NCBI RefSeq assembly: GCF_009720525.1
Contig: NZ_CP043930.1
Span: 6,894,001 to 6,958,000 of the forward strand
Direction: 5' to 3'
Origin: Gimesia benthica
GTDB taxonomy: Bacteria; Planctomycetota; Planctomycetia; Planctomycetales; Planctomycetaceae
Length of the DNA: 64,000 nucleotides
The notes under the pieces were generated by a model, which ran no database searches, had not been told where the DNA came from, and worked only from the letters and a program-made list of their open reading frames with translations. This document shows positions 1 through 8,998 of this stretch, one piece after another. The translations under genes were made by a program, and so were the position numbers. Position 1 is the stretch's first letter. The number at the start of each line of letters is the position of its first letter.

Positions 1-1528
1 CGGTGAAGAAGGTGCGTCCGAAATGGTGCGCCTGAATTTCTCCATCGGCAACAACCATCTCTCCATCTTTAAAGACCCAGCGGGGGCGTTCAAACATTTC
101 CTGTCGGTTTTGTTGCGGGGAGTAAATTGTGATGTCAGCATGAGCGCCGGTGCCCAGATGCCCTTTGTCTTTCATGCCCAGCACACGAGCGGGGGCAGCC
201 CGGGTAATAATGGCGATTTCATAGAGCGAATACTCACGTGTCAGATCTGCCAGCACACTTCGTTCGCGGATCGCTTCGGGCATCTGTGACAGGAATTCAT
301 CTCGGAAGCTTTTATCCATCAACAGATAAATGATCTCGGGGTAATGATAGAAGGCTCCGCCGTTGGGGTGATCACTGGTCATGACAACCCGCCAGGGGTC
401 TTCCATCAGCAGATACCATTCCAGGGCGATCGCCCATTGGACGGCATGAATCAGGCTCCGCTGCGGTCGGTATTCAATGGGGATTACGCCACAGCTGCTT
501 TCGAGTTCACAATCAGCGGTGTACCACTTGTTGCGATTGATGTTGTGCAGGAACTGGCTGAACGGCGTGTCCCCGGTCATGGAGAGGGTCAGCCCGGGAT
601 TGATGTGTCCCACGTCCACCGTGATGTTTTCGTGTGACTGGACATAATCGACCAGTTTCTGGGTAGCCGAGGAAAAACTGCTCGGGTCGTTTGGATCGCC
701 ATCATACGAGTGAAACTGGACGTGTGCTAAATGGCCTCGATGCCCTTCGAGCGATTCCATTGTGTTCAGAGTGGTTTCCCAGTTGCCGGGAATTCCCAGA
801 TTATTACAGTGAATATGCACTGAGTGAGGGAGTTCCAGGCGGTCGGCAGTACCTGCCAGTCCGCGTACAATCTGGCGGGGAGTCACGCCGAAACCTTCTA
901 CGGGTGCATCCAGTTCCCACATCGATTTGCGACTGATCTGTTTCCAGTCTTCCACGCCACCAGGATTGACGATTTTGATCGTGTAACCCTTGGCCGATTC
1001 CAGCAGCCAGGCGCAATAGGAGTCCAGCGCATTCTGATCCTGATTCCGCAGATGCTTCATTACGAAATGATTGTTGCCGAACAGCAGGTAGAAGCCTTTA
1101 TCCAGAATCGGCGTGTCCTGCAGTTCCTCATGGGCGTGGCGGGCGTGCAATCCTGGAATGGCGGCGTCCATGGCCGTGGTATAGCCAATACTGGCAAACA
1201 GGTAGCCGGTGGCGAAGGTACTGGGCACGACGCCTCCTGTGCCGGAACGCGTCTGTTCTGTGCGGAAGATGGGAGCAGCCTGCCGCTTCATCTCGGGCGT
1301 CATTTTGCGCCCCGCGTTCACTTTGGGACCGGCAATATGACAGTGCATATCGATCCCTCCCGGCATCACAGTGTAGCCGCTGGCATCCAGGGTTTTACCG
1401 GTGAACGAGTCTGCATCCAGGGGACGGTCGATGATCTTACCATCCTGAATCCAGAGGTCGCGGACCTCACCATTGACTCCATTGGCTGGATCGTAGACCG
1501 TTCCATTTTTTATCTGGAAGAGAGACAC
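1..1528 (-). CDS. fhcA: Formyltransferase/hydrolase complex subunit A (FwdA/FmdA-like amidohydrolase), 3' end off the window
   Basis: Subunit A of the formyltransferase/hydrolase complex, related to formylmethanofuran dehydrogenase subunit A. In planctomycetes and methylotrophs this complex hydrolyses the formyl-carrier intermediate to formate at the end of the tetrahydromethanopterin-linked C1 pathway (family knowledge). About 509 codons are visible; the C-terminus lies beyond base 1. The amidohydrolase metal motif MPGGIDMHCHI is at residues 55-65 with the HxH at 62 and 64. Further matches are NPGGVEDWK, HIHCNNLG and a MTSDHPNGG segment. No ATG fits: the frame closes upstream with TGA at 1556-1558, and the GTG at 1526-1528 has AAAAGG six bases before it, so I take GTG as the start. 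An FmdB-like zinc-ribbon gene lies just upstream on the same strand. Methanopterin-pathway partners are not visible in this window. Confidence 0.9.
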   Translation of the reverse strand, partial: MSLFQIKNGTVYDPANGVNGEVRDLWIQDGKIIDRPLDADSFTGKTLDASGYTVMPGGIDMHCHIAGPKVNAGRKMTPEMKRQAAPIFRTEQTRSGTGGVVPSTFATGYLFASIGYTTAMDAAIPGLHARHAHEELQDTPILDKGFYLLFGNNHFVMKHLRNQDQNALDSYCAWLLESAKGYTIKIVNPGGVEDWKQISRKSMWELDAPVEGFGVTPRQIVRGLAGTADRLELPHSVHIHCNNLGIPGNWETTLNTMESLEGHRGHLAHVQFHSYDGDPNDPSSFSSATQKLVDYVQSHENITVDVGHINPGLTLSMTGDTPFSQFLHNINRNKWYTADCELESSCGVIPIEYRPQRSLIHAVQWAIALEWYLLMEDPWRVVMTSDHPNGGAFYHYPEIIYLLMDKSFRDEFLSQMPEAIRERSVLADLTREYSLYEIAIITRAAPARVLGMKDKGHLGTGAHADITIYSPQQNRQEMFERPRWVFKDGEMVVADGEIQAHHFGRTFFT

Positions 1529-1595
1529 GGGATACCTTTTGTCGTGACAGTCACATCAGGCAGCAGCACAATGCAATGACGCGGAAATGTGAAGA

Positions 1596-1853
1596 TTAAT
1601 GGTGGCGGCAGCAATTGGATCGTCCACAGCCGGGATCGGCCATGGGAAGTTGAGATTTTTTATTACTGCTTTCTCCTTTGAAAAGCAATCCGCCTGAGAT
1701 CAGACGTTCGACCGGAGCTGCCGCGGGAGTGCCGTTGAGGGGGACTCCTGCTTTCTCGCAGACTTCACCCCAGGTTTTGAGCGATTCGCTCATGCGATGG
1801 CTGACTTCAACTGTTTCGTTGTTTGATTCACAAAAATATTCGTAGGTGATCAT
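1596..1853 (-). CDS. FmdB-like zinc-ribbon small protein
   Basis: 85-residue protein with the layout of the FmdB/CxxC zinc-ribbon regulatory family: an N-terminal MITYEYFCES strand, a second cysteine near residue 32 (GEVCEKAG), a VERLISGG...LFKG segment typical of the family, and a cysteine- and histidine-rich tail (CGRSNCCRHH) that may complete the metal site. The spacing of the cysteines is not the usual CxxC...CxxC, so it is a divergent member. A longer reading frame extends upstream to 1931, but the family start is the ATG at 1853. It sits 67 bases upstream of fhcA on the same strand and 28 bases downstream of the sugar permease gene. The name FmdB comes from a link with formamidase operons; the function is not established. 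Confidence 0.65.
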   Translation of the reverse strand: MITYEYFCESNNETVEVSHRMSESLKTWGEVCEKAGVPLNGTPAAAPVERLISGGLLFKGESSNKKSQLPMADPGCGRSNCCRHH

Positions 1854-1881
1854 ACTGATGATTCCGAAGCTTTCGAAACGA

Positions 1882-2871
1882 CTATCCCGATGTTTGTCTG
1901 GCCTGCTGGATCGCCCGGCGTTTCTGTGCATAACGTTTCACAAGTTCGTCCGAGACGACGCCGACCAGAATTACTGCACCAATGATAGCAAATTCCAGCT
2001 GGGAGGGAATCCCCAGCATGGTGATTGAATTACGCAGAACCCGCATCAGAGCGGCACCGATTACCACTCCCAGAATCGTCCCTTCCCCGCCGCGAATACT
2101 GCATCCCCCCAGTACCGCTGCTGCAATCGCGTACAGTTCGTAAAAATTACCAATCCCCTCGGGCTGGACCGAGTTGATATCCAGGCCGAACAGGATGCCC
2201 CCGATGCCCGCCAGAAACGAGCAGATCACATAGGCCGTAATCACAACTTTATCGGTTTTGATGCCGGAATACCGGGCGGCTGCCTCATTGTTTCCGATGG
2301 CTTTGAGATAGCGGCCAAAAATCGTTTTATTCAACAGGAAAGCAGCCAGCAGAGCCAGGCCGAGCATGATTAAGAACGGCACAGGTAGCTTGAATCCTTC
2401 GATGAAGGGGAGATCGATTTTACCCGTTGCCAGATAGCGGAGTCCCGCATGAGCCGTACCGAAGCCCTGGGTTTGATCCTCGGTAATCCCCCGGGCGACA
2501 CCCCGATAAATCAACAGGCCACACAAGGTCACGATAAAGGGTTGCAGTTTCAATTTGGTAATCAGTAAACCATGTGCGAGGCCGATACAGATCGAGAGAG
2601 CGCCGACGATCAGGAAGGCGAGCGGAACGGGAACCCCTTTGGCCAGCAGGTATGGCAGCATGGTTCCAATCAGGCAGATCACCGAACCGATCGACAGATC
2701 AATGCCGCCGGAAATGATGACAAAGGCGACGCCAATACTGATAATTCCAAACAGGGATGTGAGTCGCGTCACATTCTGAATGTTATACGCAGACACAAAG
2801 TTCTCGTTTGAGATGGCAGTTACGCCGCAGACAACAATCAGTAAGATTAAAATTCCCAGTATTTTTTTCAT
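1882..2871 (-). CDS. Ribose/simple-sugar ABC transporter permease (RbsC-like)
   Basis: 329-residue inner-membrane permease of the RbsC/AraH branch, BPD_transp_2 family, usual length about 320-340. It has a hydrophobic N-terminus, many transmembrane helices along the whole length and the family signature GGIDLSIGS near residues 56-64, followed later by GGCSIRGGEGT. It forms the membrane channel with the ATPase encoded immediately upstream (36-base gap) and the binding protein before that, all on the minus strand, so this is the third gene of a binding protein-ATPase-permease operon. The substrate is probably a pentose or similar sugar, but cannot be read from the sequence. The C-terminus is basic (KRYAQKRRAIQQARQ), as expected for the cytoplasmic side. 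Confidence 0.9.
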   Translation of the reverse strand: MKKILGILILLIVVCGVTAISNENFVSAYNIQNVTRLTSLFGIISIGVAFVIISGGIDLSIGSVICLIGTMLPYLLAKGVPVPLAFLIVGALSICIGLAHGLLITKLKLQPFIVTLCGLLIYRGVARGITEDQTQGFGTAHAGLRYLATGKIDLPFIEGFKLPVPFLIMLGLALLAAFLLNKTIFGRYLKAIGNNEAAARYSGIKTDKVVITAYVICSFLAGIGGILFGLDINSVQPEGIGNFYELYAIAAAVLGGCSIRGGEGTILGVVIGAALMRVLRNSITMLGIPSQLEFAIIGAVILVGVVSDELVKRYAQKRRAIQQARQTSG

Positions 2872-2907
2872 GATTCTGATTCTCAGGTATGATTTCAGCT
2901 TAGATGA

Positions 2908-4443
2908 TCATTGTGTCTGACTGTGGCTGAGAGTCTGGCCGGTCGCCAGTTGCATGATGGCCTCCTCGCTCAGTTCATCGCGGGAGAGTTCGCCGGTCAT
3001 TTGTCCCTCATGCATGACCAGCACACGGTCAGAGATACCGCGGATCTCTTCCAGATCGCTGCTGACAAACAGGACCGCCATGCCTTGAGAGGCCAGTTGA
3101 TTCATCAGTGTGTAGATTTCTTCCTTTGCCCCAATGTCAACGCCGCGGGTGGGCTCGTCGAGCAGCAGCACACGAGGATTCATGGCCAGCCATTTTCCCA
3201 GCACGACCTTCTGTTGATTTCCGCCAGATAAAAACTGCACGATCTGACTATCGCTGGGAGTTTTGATCTTCATCGCCGCGATCATCTCTTCGGAGATGTT
3301 GCGTTCCTGATTGAAGTTAATTCTACCCAGTGATTTTCGATCGCGCGTCAGGCTGGCCAGACTCATGTTTTCGCGGACTGCCATTTCCAGCACCAGTCCT
3401 TGCAGTTTACGGTCTTCAGGCACCAGTGCCAGACCGGCACGGATTGCATCCCGCGGTGAATTGATCTGCACTTCCTGTCCGGCCACAGAGATGGAACCGC
3501 TGAGAGGGGAGTCGATGCCAAAGAGTACCTGCATCAGTTCTGTACGACCAGCTCCGACCAGTCCTGAAATCCCAACGATTTCATTCTGCCTGATCGAAAA
3601 GTTGATGAAGTGGGATGGATAGGCGGGTGTGCGGAGCTGCTTGACTTCCATAACGACCGGGCCGGGTTCATGGGGCGTATGTGGAAAAAACTGGGAGACA
3701 TTCCTGCCCACCATTAATTGCACCATCCGTTCATGAGAGATTGAGGCACGATCCAGATCGCCGGCGTTTTCGCCATCGCGTAAGACAACGACCCGATCAG
3801 CCAGGTCATTGACCTCGCCCAACCGATGGGAAATGTAAATCACACTGACCCCCCGCGCCTTCAGCTCGCGGATGACGTCAAACAGGGCCTCCGATTCATG
3901 CAGAGAAAGGGACGAGGTAGGTTCATCCATAATCAGGATTCGGGCATTGATCGAAAGAGCCTTGGCAATTTCGACCATCTGTTGCTGCCCGACGGTCAGG
4001 TCCCCTACCAGGGTTTGCGGGGGGAGATTCAGTCCTACCTGCTTGAGCAGTTTTTCGGATTCGAGGTAGGTCTGCTGCTGGTTAATCACATTCCAGGAAG
4101 CGGGCTCACGTCCCAGAAAAATATTGGCTGCGATGTCCAGATTCTCACAGAGGTTCAACTCCTGGTGAATCAGGGCGATCCCGTTCTCCAACGCAGCCTC
4201 TACGTCGGAGATTGAGACTTCTGCTCCTTCAATCAGCAGTTTCCCCGAATCTGGGGGTTGGACACCCGCCAGGATTTTCATCAGCGTACTTTTACCGGCA
4301 CCATTTTCACCAATGACGGCCAGTACTTCTCCATGTTTTAACGACAGGCTGACCTGGCTCAAGGCTTTGACGCCAGGAAACTGTTTGGAGATCTGAGCTA
4401 CTTCGAGAAGAGGTGCCGGATGAGTCGTGGCAGGACTACTCAT
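2908..4443 (-). CDS. Sugar ABC transporter ATP-binding protein, two ATPase domains (RbsA/MglA-like)
   Basis: 511-residue duplicated ATPase of the carbohydrate-uptake CUT2 type. The first half carries Walker A GENGAGKS at about 45-52, the signature [15 protein letters not shown] and Walker [10 protein letters not shown]. The second half has a degenerate Walker A (GLVGAGRTE), signature [16 protein letters not shown] and Walker [13 protein letters not shown]. This asymmetry, with only the first nucleotide site fully canonical, is normal for RbsA/MglA. The gene overlaps the end of the binding-protein gene by 8 bases, which implies translational coupling. It powers the permease encoded next. No carbohydrate-specific residues identify the substrate. 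Confidence 0.95.
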   Translation of the reverse strand: MSSPATTHPAPLLEVAQISKQFPGVKALSQVSLSLKHGEVLAVIGENGAGKSTLMKILAGVQPPDSGKLLIEGAEVSISDVEAALENGIALIHQELNLCENLDIAANIFLGREPASWNVINQQQTYLESEKLLKQVGLNLPPQTLVGDLTVGQQQMVEIAKALSINARILIMDEPTSSLSLHESEALFDVIRELKARGVSVIYISHRLGEVNDLADRVVVLRDGENAGDLDRASISHERMVQLMVGRNVSQFFPHTPHEPGPVVMEVKQLRTPAYPSHFINFSIRQNEIVGISGLVGAGRTELMQVLFGIDSPLSGSISVAGQEVQINSPRDAIRAGLALVPEDRKLQGLVLEMAVRENMSLASLTRDRKSLGRINFNQERNISEEMIAAMKIKTPSDSQIVQFLSGGNQQKVVLGKWLAMNPRVLLLDEPTRGVDIGAKEEIYTLMNQLASQGMAVLFVSSDLEEIRGISDRVLVMHEGQMTGELSRDELSEEAIMQLATGQTLSHSQTQ

Positions 4444-5560
4444 CCTTCTGCGGTTCTTTCTGCTGTTCTGAGGAGCTGGACTCAGGGGCCGATCCGGTTT
4501 CTTTGGATTCGCTTGCGGGTTGATCCTGATCCTGTTTCGGTGAATCTCCGAGCAGTGATTTCAGTTCGGTCCAGAACTCCTCGACATTGTCTTTGCGGAT
4601 TTTGCGAGCCGGAATATGCAGGATTTCGTTTTCCGGGATCACTGACTTGTCACCGTTGGCGAGTGCTTTCAAAACCCGTACCGATTCGTAGCCGTACTGG
4701 TAAGGGTTTTGCACGACGGTACCTACCACCGTACCATCCATAATTCCCTGCAGGCTGGCTTCGTTTTCGTCAAAAGAGACAACCTTGATTTCCTGGAGTT
4801 TCCCGGCGTCACGAATCGCCTCCAGGCAGAGCGGGGGATTGTAAGCAAAGAGTCCGACCATGCATTTTAAATTGGGATACTTGGCAATCGCATCTTCCGC
4901 ATTCGCTTTGGCCTGCAGATGGTCGAAGTCGTCCGTACGGGTATCAATAATAGAGTATTTGTCATTCTTGATGACCTCACCTGGTTCGTCATAACGTGAA
5001 CCGTCGTGCGAGCGATCCATCAGTTCGTCAATCACACCCTGCCTGCGTTGACGGGCATTGGCCTGCCCCAGACGTCCCACGAACAGCATGACCTCGCCTC
5101 CATCCGGCAGAGCTTCTTTGACCAGTTCTCCACACATGCGACCGGCGGTGTAGTTATCCATGCCGATATAGCACTGACGTGGGCTTTCCGGTGCATCGGA
5201 ATCTTGAGTGATCAGAATCGATCGCTCGGCGATTTCTTTTAACAGCTCATTTTGATTTTCCGGATCAATCGGGCTGATGGCAATTCCATCGACGTTTTGA
5301 GCCAGTAGTTCCTGAACCATTCGTTTCTGGTCCGCCACACCCTGGGGGGGCATTCTCACTTCGACATTCACATCCAGGTCTTCACCCGCTTTTTCAGCAC
5401 CTCTCTGGGCAATCACCCAGAACGGGTCGACTCCGTTTGTGACGAAGGCAACCGTTTTTTTACCGTTCCCTTTCTGCTGGTTACAGGCGGGTAACAGAAT
5501 CGAAATACTTAAGATAGTTGCAAAAAGGGTGCAGCTCCGAATCAGTTCGCGACAGGTCAT
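4436..5560 (-). CDS. Sugar ABC transporter substrate-binding lipoprotein (periplasmic-binding type 1)
   Basis: About 374 residues. A lipoprotein signal peptide ends in the lipobox LLPAC, with the cysteine at residue 26. The mature part begins [17 protein letters not shown], characteristic of the ribose-binding Peripla_BP_4 family, and continues with [13 protein letters not shown] and a [16 protein letters not shown] segment. A polar, Ser/Glu/Gln-rich tail after about residue 335 is probably disordered and is an extra compared with RbsB. The start is either TTG at 5563 or ATG at 5560; AAGGAG lies 6 bases before the TTG and 9 before the ATG. First gene of the importer operon. Lipid anchoring of the receptor is expected in the planctomycete periplasm. 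Substrate unknown. Confidence 0.9.
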   Translation of the reverse strand: MTCRELIRSCTLFATILSISILLPACNQQKGNGKKTVAFVTNGVDPFWVIAQRGAEKAGEDLDVNVEVRMPPQGVADQKRMVQELLAQNVDGIAISPIDPENQNELLKEIAERSILITQDSDAPESPRQCYIGMDNYTAGRMCGELVKEALPDGGEVMLFVGRLGQANARQRRQGVIDELMDRSHDGSRYDEPGEVIKNDKYSIIDTRTDDFDHLQAKANAEDAIAKYPNLKCMVGLFAYNPPLCLEAIRDAGKLQEIKVVSFDENEASLQGIMDGTVVGTVVQNPYQYGYESVRVLKALANGDKSVIPENEILHIPARKIRKDNVEEFWTELKSLLGDSPKQDQDQPASESKETGSAPESSSSEQQKEPQKDE

Positions 5561-5563
5561 CAA

Positions 5564-5912
5564 GTGAGGCTCCTTGTATTTATTGTGCGTAAGATCAGGT
5601 CGAATGAAATGCTGATATTATGATGATTGACTCAGTCACATGATGCAATGATTTCGTAGAAATATCGAGTATACCCGGGCCAAATCAATAAATAAAAAAG
5701 AATACAGACTGGTTTTCAATGCTTCAATTGGCTGTTATCATAAGAGATCGCCTACCCGGGGCATTCTCTCCTCCGTTACAGGCTTACCTTCCCGTGTGAT
5801 TGAACTCTGGAGACGATCTGATGAAACAGACTATCAGTCTCGCTGTTCAATGGCACAATCCCATTCAACTTCATATTTCATCTAACCTACAACGTACTAC
5901 AGGGGCAGCAAC
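5564..5912. other. Divergent intergenic region between sugar importer and haem/propeller gene
   Basis: A gap of about 350 bases with no convincing reading frame. It must hold the promoters for both the leftward importer operon and the rightward propeller gene. The only clear symmetric element is an 11-base palindrome at 5628-5638. The rest is AT-rich near 5680-5720 and holds no long hairpin or repeat that I can see. Confidence 0.6.
5628..5638. promoter_or_regulatory. Palindrome TGACTCAGTCA upstream of the sugar importer
   Basis: A perfect 5+1+5 palindrome about 70 bases upstream of the importer start, in the divergent intergenic region. The flanks (ATGAT on the left, ATGAT on the right) extend the partial symmetry. 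Operator function is inference from position; the binding protein is unknown. Confidence 0.35.
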
Positions 5913-8840
5913 GTGATTCAAGCACTCAAAACATTGTGTATAGCTACCAGTGTTCTGCTGGTTTCCCAGGCCATGCTCGCGGCCAAAGATTCCAGCGCAC
6001 CCGATTCGACTCAAGTCTGGATCTTCAAACAGAAAGAACACGGGTGGACTCCCTATCGTGACTGCACTCTGGATGTCAAAGACAATCTGCTGCAGGTAAA
6101 CAGCACTGGTAAAGATCCCCATTTTGGCCGCGAACTCAAATCCCCGGCGGGCTGGAAGAAAGTCAAAGTCCGTCTGCGGGCTCCCTATCGACTGCGTGGA
6201 GAACTCTACTGGAAAACAGAACAGAAAAACGGGTATGCCGACGAACGTTCCGATAAGTTCGATACCCGTGGAAATAACAAAGACTGGCAGGATCTGACTT
6301 TTGTATTTTACGCTGACTCTCCTCTGACGGGACTTCGCTTCGATCCTTCCAGCCGAAAGGGGCTGGTAGAAATCGAGTCGATCTCGCTGGAAGATTCTGA
6401 ACCACCGCGTTCTGCGACTGCCACCCCGGTCGATCAGATCAAGTTGCTCGAAGGTTACAAAGTCGAGTTACTTTACTCGGTACCTACCGATGTCGAAGGG
6501 TCGTGGGTCAGTATGACCATCGATCCAAAAGGTCGTCTGATCGCCTCTGATCAATACGGTGCTCTCTATCGTATCACGCCGGCTAAGATTGGTGCTAAAA
6601 CTAACGACACCCAGGTTGAAAAACTGAATGTCGATATGGGTATGGCGCACGGTCTGCTCTATGCCTTCGACAGTCTGTACGCCGTGGTGAATGGTGGGGA
6701 TAAGCGTCCTTCCGGTCTCTATCGTCTTAAAGACACCAACGGTGATGATCAGTTCGATGATGTGCAGTTTCTGCGTGAGATTAAAGGTGCCGGTGAGCAC
6801 GGTCCTCATGCAATTATTCTCTCCCCCGATAAAAAGTCACTCTACATCGCAGCCGGAAACCATACCGATCTGCCCAACCCTGAAAAATCACTCGTTCCCC
6901 GTAACTGGGATGAAGACCTGCTGCTGCCTCGTCTGTGGGATGCCCGCGGACATGCTGCTGGTAAACTGGCACCCGGCGGTTGGATCTGTCGCACCGATCC
7001 GGAAGGGAAGGAGTTTGAATTAGTCAGTAGCGGTTTCCGTAATGAATATGACATTGCCTTCAATCCGGAAGGGGAACTGTTTACTTACGATGCCGACATG
7101 GAATGGGACGTGGGATCTCCATGGTACCGTCCGACTCGCGTCAATCACGTGACCAGCGGCAGCGAATTTGGCTGGCGTTCCGGAACGGGCAAATGGCCCG
7201 CTTACTATCCTGACAGTCTGCCGGCTGTAGTAAATATCGGTCAGGGCTCGCCCACAGGGATTGTTTTCGGGACCGGAACCAAATTCCCGGCGAAGTACCA
7301 GCGATCGCTGTTCATCTCCGACTGGAGCTACGGCATCATTTACGCCGTGCATATGAAACCCGAGGGAGCGTCTTACGTCGCGACCTATGAAAAATTTGCC
7401 TCGGCAACCCCGCTGCCGGTTACCGATCTGGTTGTCAATCCGGCTGATGGCGCGCTTTATTTTACTATTGGTGGACGCCGCACTCAGTCCGGCCTGTACC
7501 GGATTACCTACACCGGGAAAGAATCGACGACTCCCGTGTCGGCGACTCCAGCCGAGTTGGCCGGTTACCGGGCACTGCGTCGTGATCTGGAAAAATATCA
7601 CGAACATCAAAACGAAGAAGTTGTTTACAAGGTCTGGCCTTACCTGGGACATGCCGATCGTCACATTCGTTTTGCAGCCCGGATTGCCCTGGAACATCAG
7701 CCTGTCGAACAGTGGCAGAACTGTGTGTTGATCGAACAGGATCCCGCTACGCTGATCAATGCAGGGATCGCGCTGGCCCGGAATGGGAAACCAGCAGTGA
7801 AACACGCACTGCTGGAAAAATTGAATGGCCTCGACTGGGCAGCATTATCTCAGACCGAGAAAATGGATCTGCTGCGTCTCTATCAGCTCGTCTTCATCAG
7901 ACTCGGTGAACCGACCGAGCGGGAACGGATTGATGTCCTGGCGCAAATCGACAAGTCTTATCCTGCCAGTGATGTCTTCATGAACCGGGAACTCAGTCGT
8001 CTGCTGGTTTATCTGAACGCACCGAAAGTGATCGAGCGAACTCTGGCACTTCAGGACAAAGCCCTGACCCAGGAAGAGCAGATTCACTATGCCAAGGTAC
8101 TCAGCAGTCTGGCCAGTGGCTGGAACAATGATCTGCGAAAGCGTTATTTCGAATGGTATCTGAAGTCGATTGCTCACAAGGGCGGGAGATCATTTGATAA
8201 GTTCCTGGTTAACATCCGTGCGGAAGCCATCAAAACGCTGACCGATGCGGAAGAGAAAGCCCTCAAGCCGGTTCTGGAAATCAATCTGGAAAAAGCCGAA
8301 CCGGTATCTCAGGGGCCGCCAAGACCGGTTGTGAAAAAATGGACCGTTGATGAACTGTTACACGCAGCCAATAACGATAATGGCCAGCGGAACTTTGAAC
8401 GGGGCCGTGAAATGTTTGCTGTGGCAGCCTGTTTCAAATGTCATCGGTTTGCCGGTGAAGGGGGAACCATTGGACCCGACCTGACCGGCGTCGGTGGGCG
8501 TTTCAATGCCCAGAACCTGCTCGAATCGATTATCGAACCTTCCAAGGTTATTTCCGATCAGTACGCCTCCACCATGTTCATTCTGGATGATGGTCGCGTT
8601 GTCAACGGGCGGGTCATTAACCTGAGTGGTAAAAACCTGATGGTGCTGACTGATATGACCAATCCCAGTGATCTGGCATCAATTAACCGCGATAGCGTTG
8701 AGGAGATGATGCCTTCCAAATCATCCATGATGCCGACCGGGCTGGTGGATACGCTGACGAAGGAAGAAGCCCTTGATCTGCTCGCCTACCTGCGATCTGG
8801 TGGGAATTCAAAACACGAGCTGTTTAAGAAGAAGGACTAG
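5913..8840 (+). CDS. Secreted propeller protein with C-terminal PVC-type haem domain
   Basis: 975 residues starting at GTG, with AGGGGC six bases upstream. A signal peptide (residues 1-24) is followed by an N-terminal beta-rich region to about 170, then a soluble-dehydrogenase-type six-bladed propeller of roughly 180-530 (YKVELLYSVPTDVEGSW at its start, later WEWDVGSPWYRP-like text). A helical HEAT-like stretch occupies about 540-800. The end is the planctomycete/verrucomicrobial haem-binding domain, with CFKCH at 840-844, GPDLTGVGGRFN after it and DLLAYLRSGG near the C-terminus. Such proteins are thought to oxidise sugars or alcohols in the periplasm, with electrons passing to the c-type haem (family inference). 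A strong hairpin terminator follows, so transcription probably ends here. Confidence 0.85.
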   Translation: MIQALKTLCIATSVLLVSQAMLAAKDSSAPDSTQVWIFKQKEHGWTPYRDCTLDVKDNLLQVNSTGKDPHFGRELKSPAGWKKVKVRLRAPYRLRGELYWKTEQKNGYADERSDKFDTRGNNKDWQDLTFVFYADSPLTGLRFDPSSRKGLVEIESISLEDSEPPRSATATPVDQIKLLEGYKVELLYSVPTDVEGSWVSMTIDPKGRLIASDQYGALYRITPAKIGAKTNDTQVEKLNVDMGMAHGLLYAFDSLYAVVNGGDKRPSGLYRLKDTNGDDQFDDVQFLREIKGAGEHGPHAIILSPDKKSLYIAAGNHTDLPNPEKSLVPRNWDEDLLLPRLWDARGHAAGKLAPGGWICRTDPEGKEFELVSSGFRNEYDIAFNPEGELFTYDADMEWDVGSPWYRPTRVNHVTSGSEFGWRSGTGKWPAYYPDSLPAVVNIGQGSPTGIVFGTGTKFPAKYQRSLFISDWSYGIIYAVHMKPEGASYVATYEKFASATPLPVTDLVVNPADGALYFTIGGRRTQSGLYRITYTGKESTTPVSATPAELAGYRALRRDLEKYHEHQNEEVVYKVWPYLGHADRHIRFAARIALEHQPVEQWQNCVLIEQDPATLINAGIALARNGKPAVKHALLEKLNGLDWAALSQTEKMDLLRLYQLVFIRLGEPTERERIDVLAQIDKSYPASDVFMNRELSRLLVYLNAPKVIERTLALQDKALTQEEQIHYAKVLSSLASGWNNDLRKRYFEWYLKSIAHKGGRSFDKFLVNIRAEAIKTLTDAEEKALKPVLEINLEKAEPVSQGPPRPVVKKWTVDELLHAANNDNGQRNFERGREMFAVAACFKCHRFAGEGGTIGPDLTGVGGRFNAQNLLESIIEPSKVISDQYASTMFILDDGRVVNGRVINLSGKNLMVLTDMTNPSDLASINRDSVEEMMPSKSSMMPTGLVDTLTKEEALDLLAYLRSGGNSKHELFKKKD

Positions 8841-8847
8841 AATCAGC

Positions 8848-8882
8848 GCGAAGTACCTTGTTTCCCCATTGAAGTACTTCGC
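8848..8882 (+). other. Hairpin after the propeller/haem gene
   Basis: Perfect 9-base arms GCGAAGTAC (8848-8856) and GTACTTCGC (8874-8882) with a 17-base loop, directly after the stop codon. There is no T-run, so it is more likely an RNA 3'-end stabilising structure than a terminator. Confidence 0.5.
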
Positions 8883-8911
8883 AACTGCTGATTAACTTAT
8901 CTTGCTATGAC

Positions 8912-8957
8912 GTAGACTCCTGATTTCCATCCCGGAATCAGGAGTCTACTTTTCTTT
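8912..8957 (+). terminator. Rho-independent terminator of the propeller/haem gene
   Basis: A 14-base perfect stem, GTAGACTCCTGATT pairing with AATCAGGAGTCTAC, encloses a 10-base loop and is followed by TTTTCTTT. It lies between the haem/propeller gene and the Tat-exported gene. Confidence 0.85.
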
Positions 8958-8998
8958 CGGGACAACTGTCTGAATCAATGCGGGGCTGAGGCGGAACA

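Noticed and set aside
824-1579. 251-codon plus-strand frame
   Set aside because: It is the reverse of fhcA, whose amidohydrolase motifs are clear on the minus strand.
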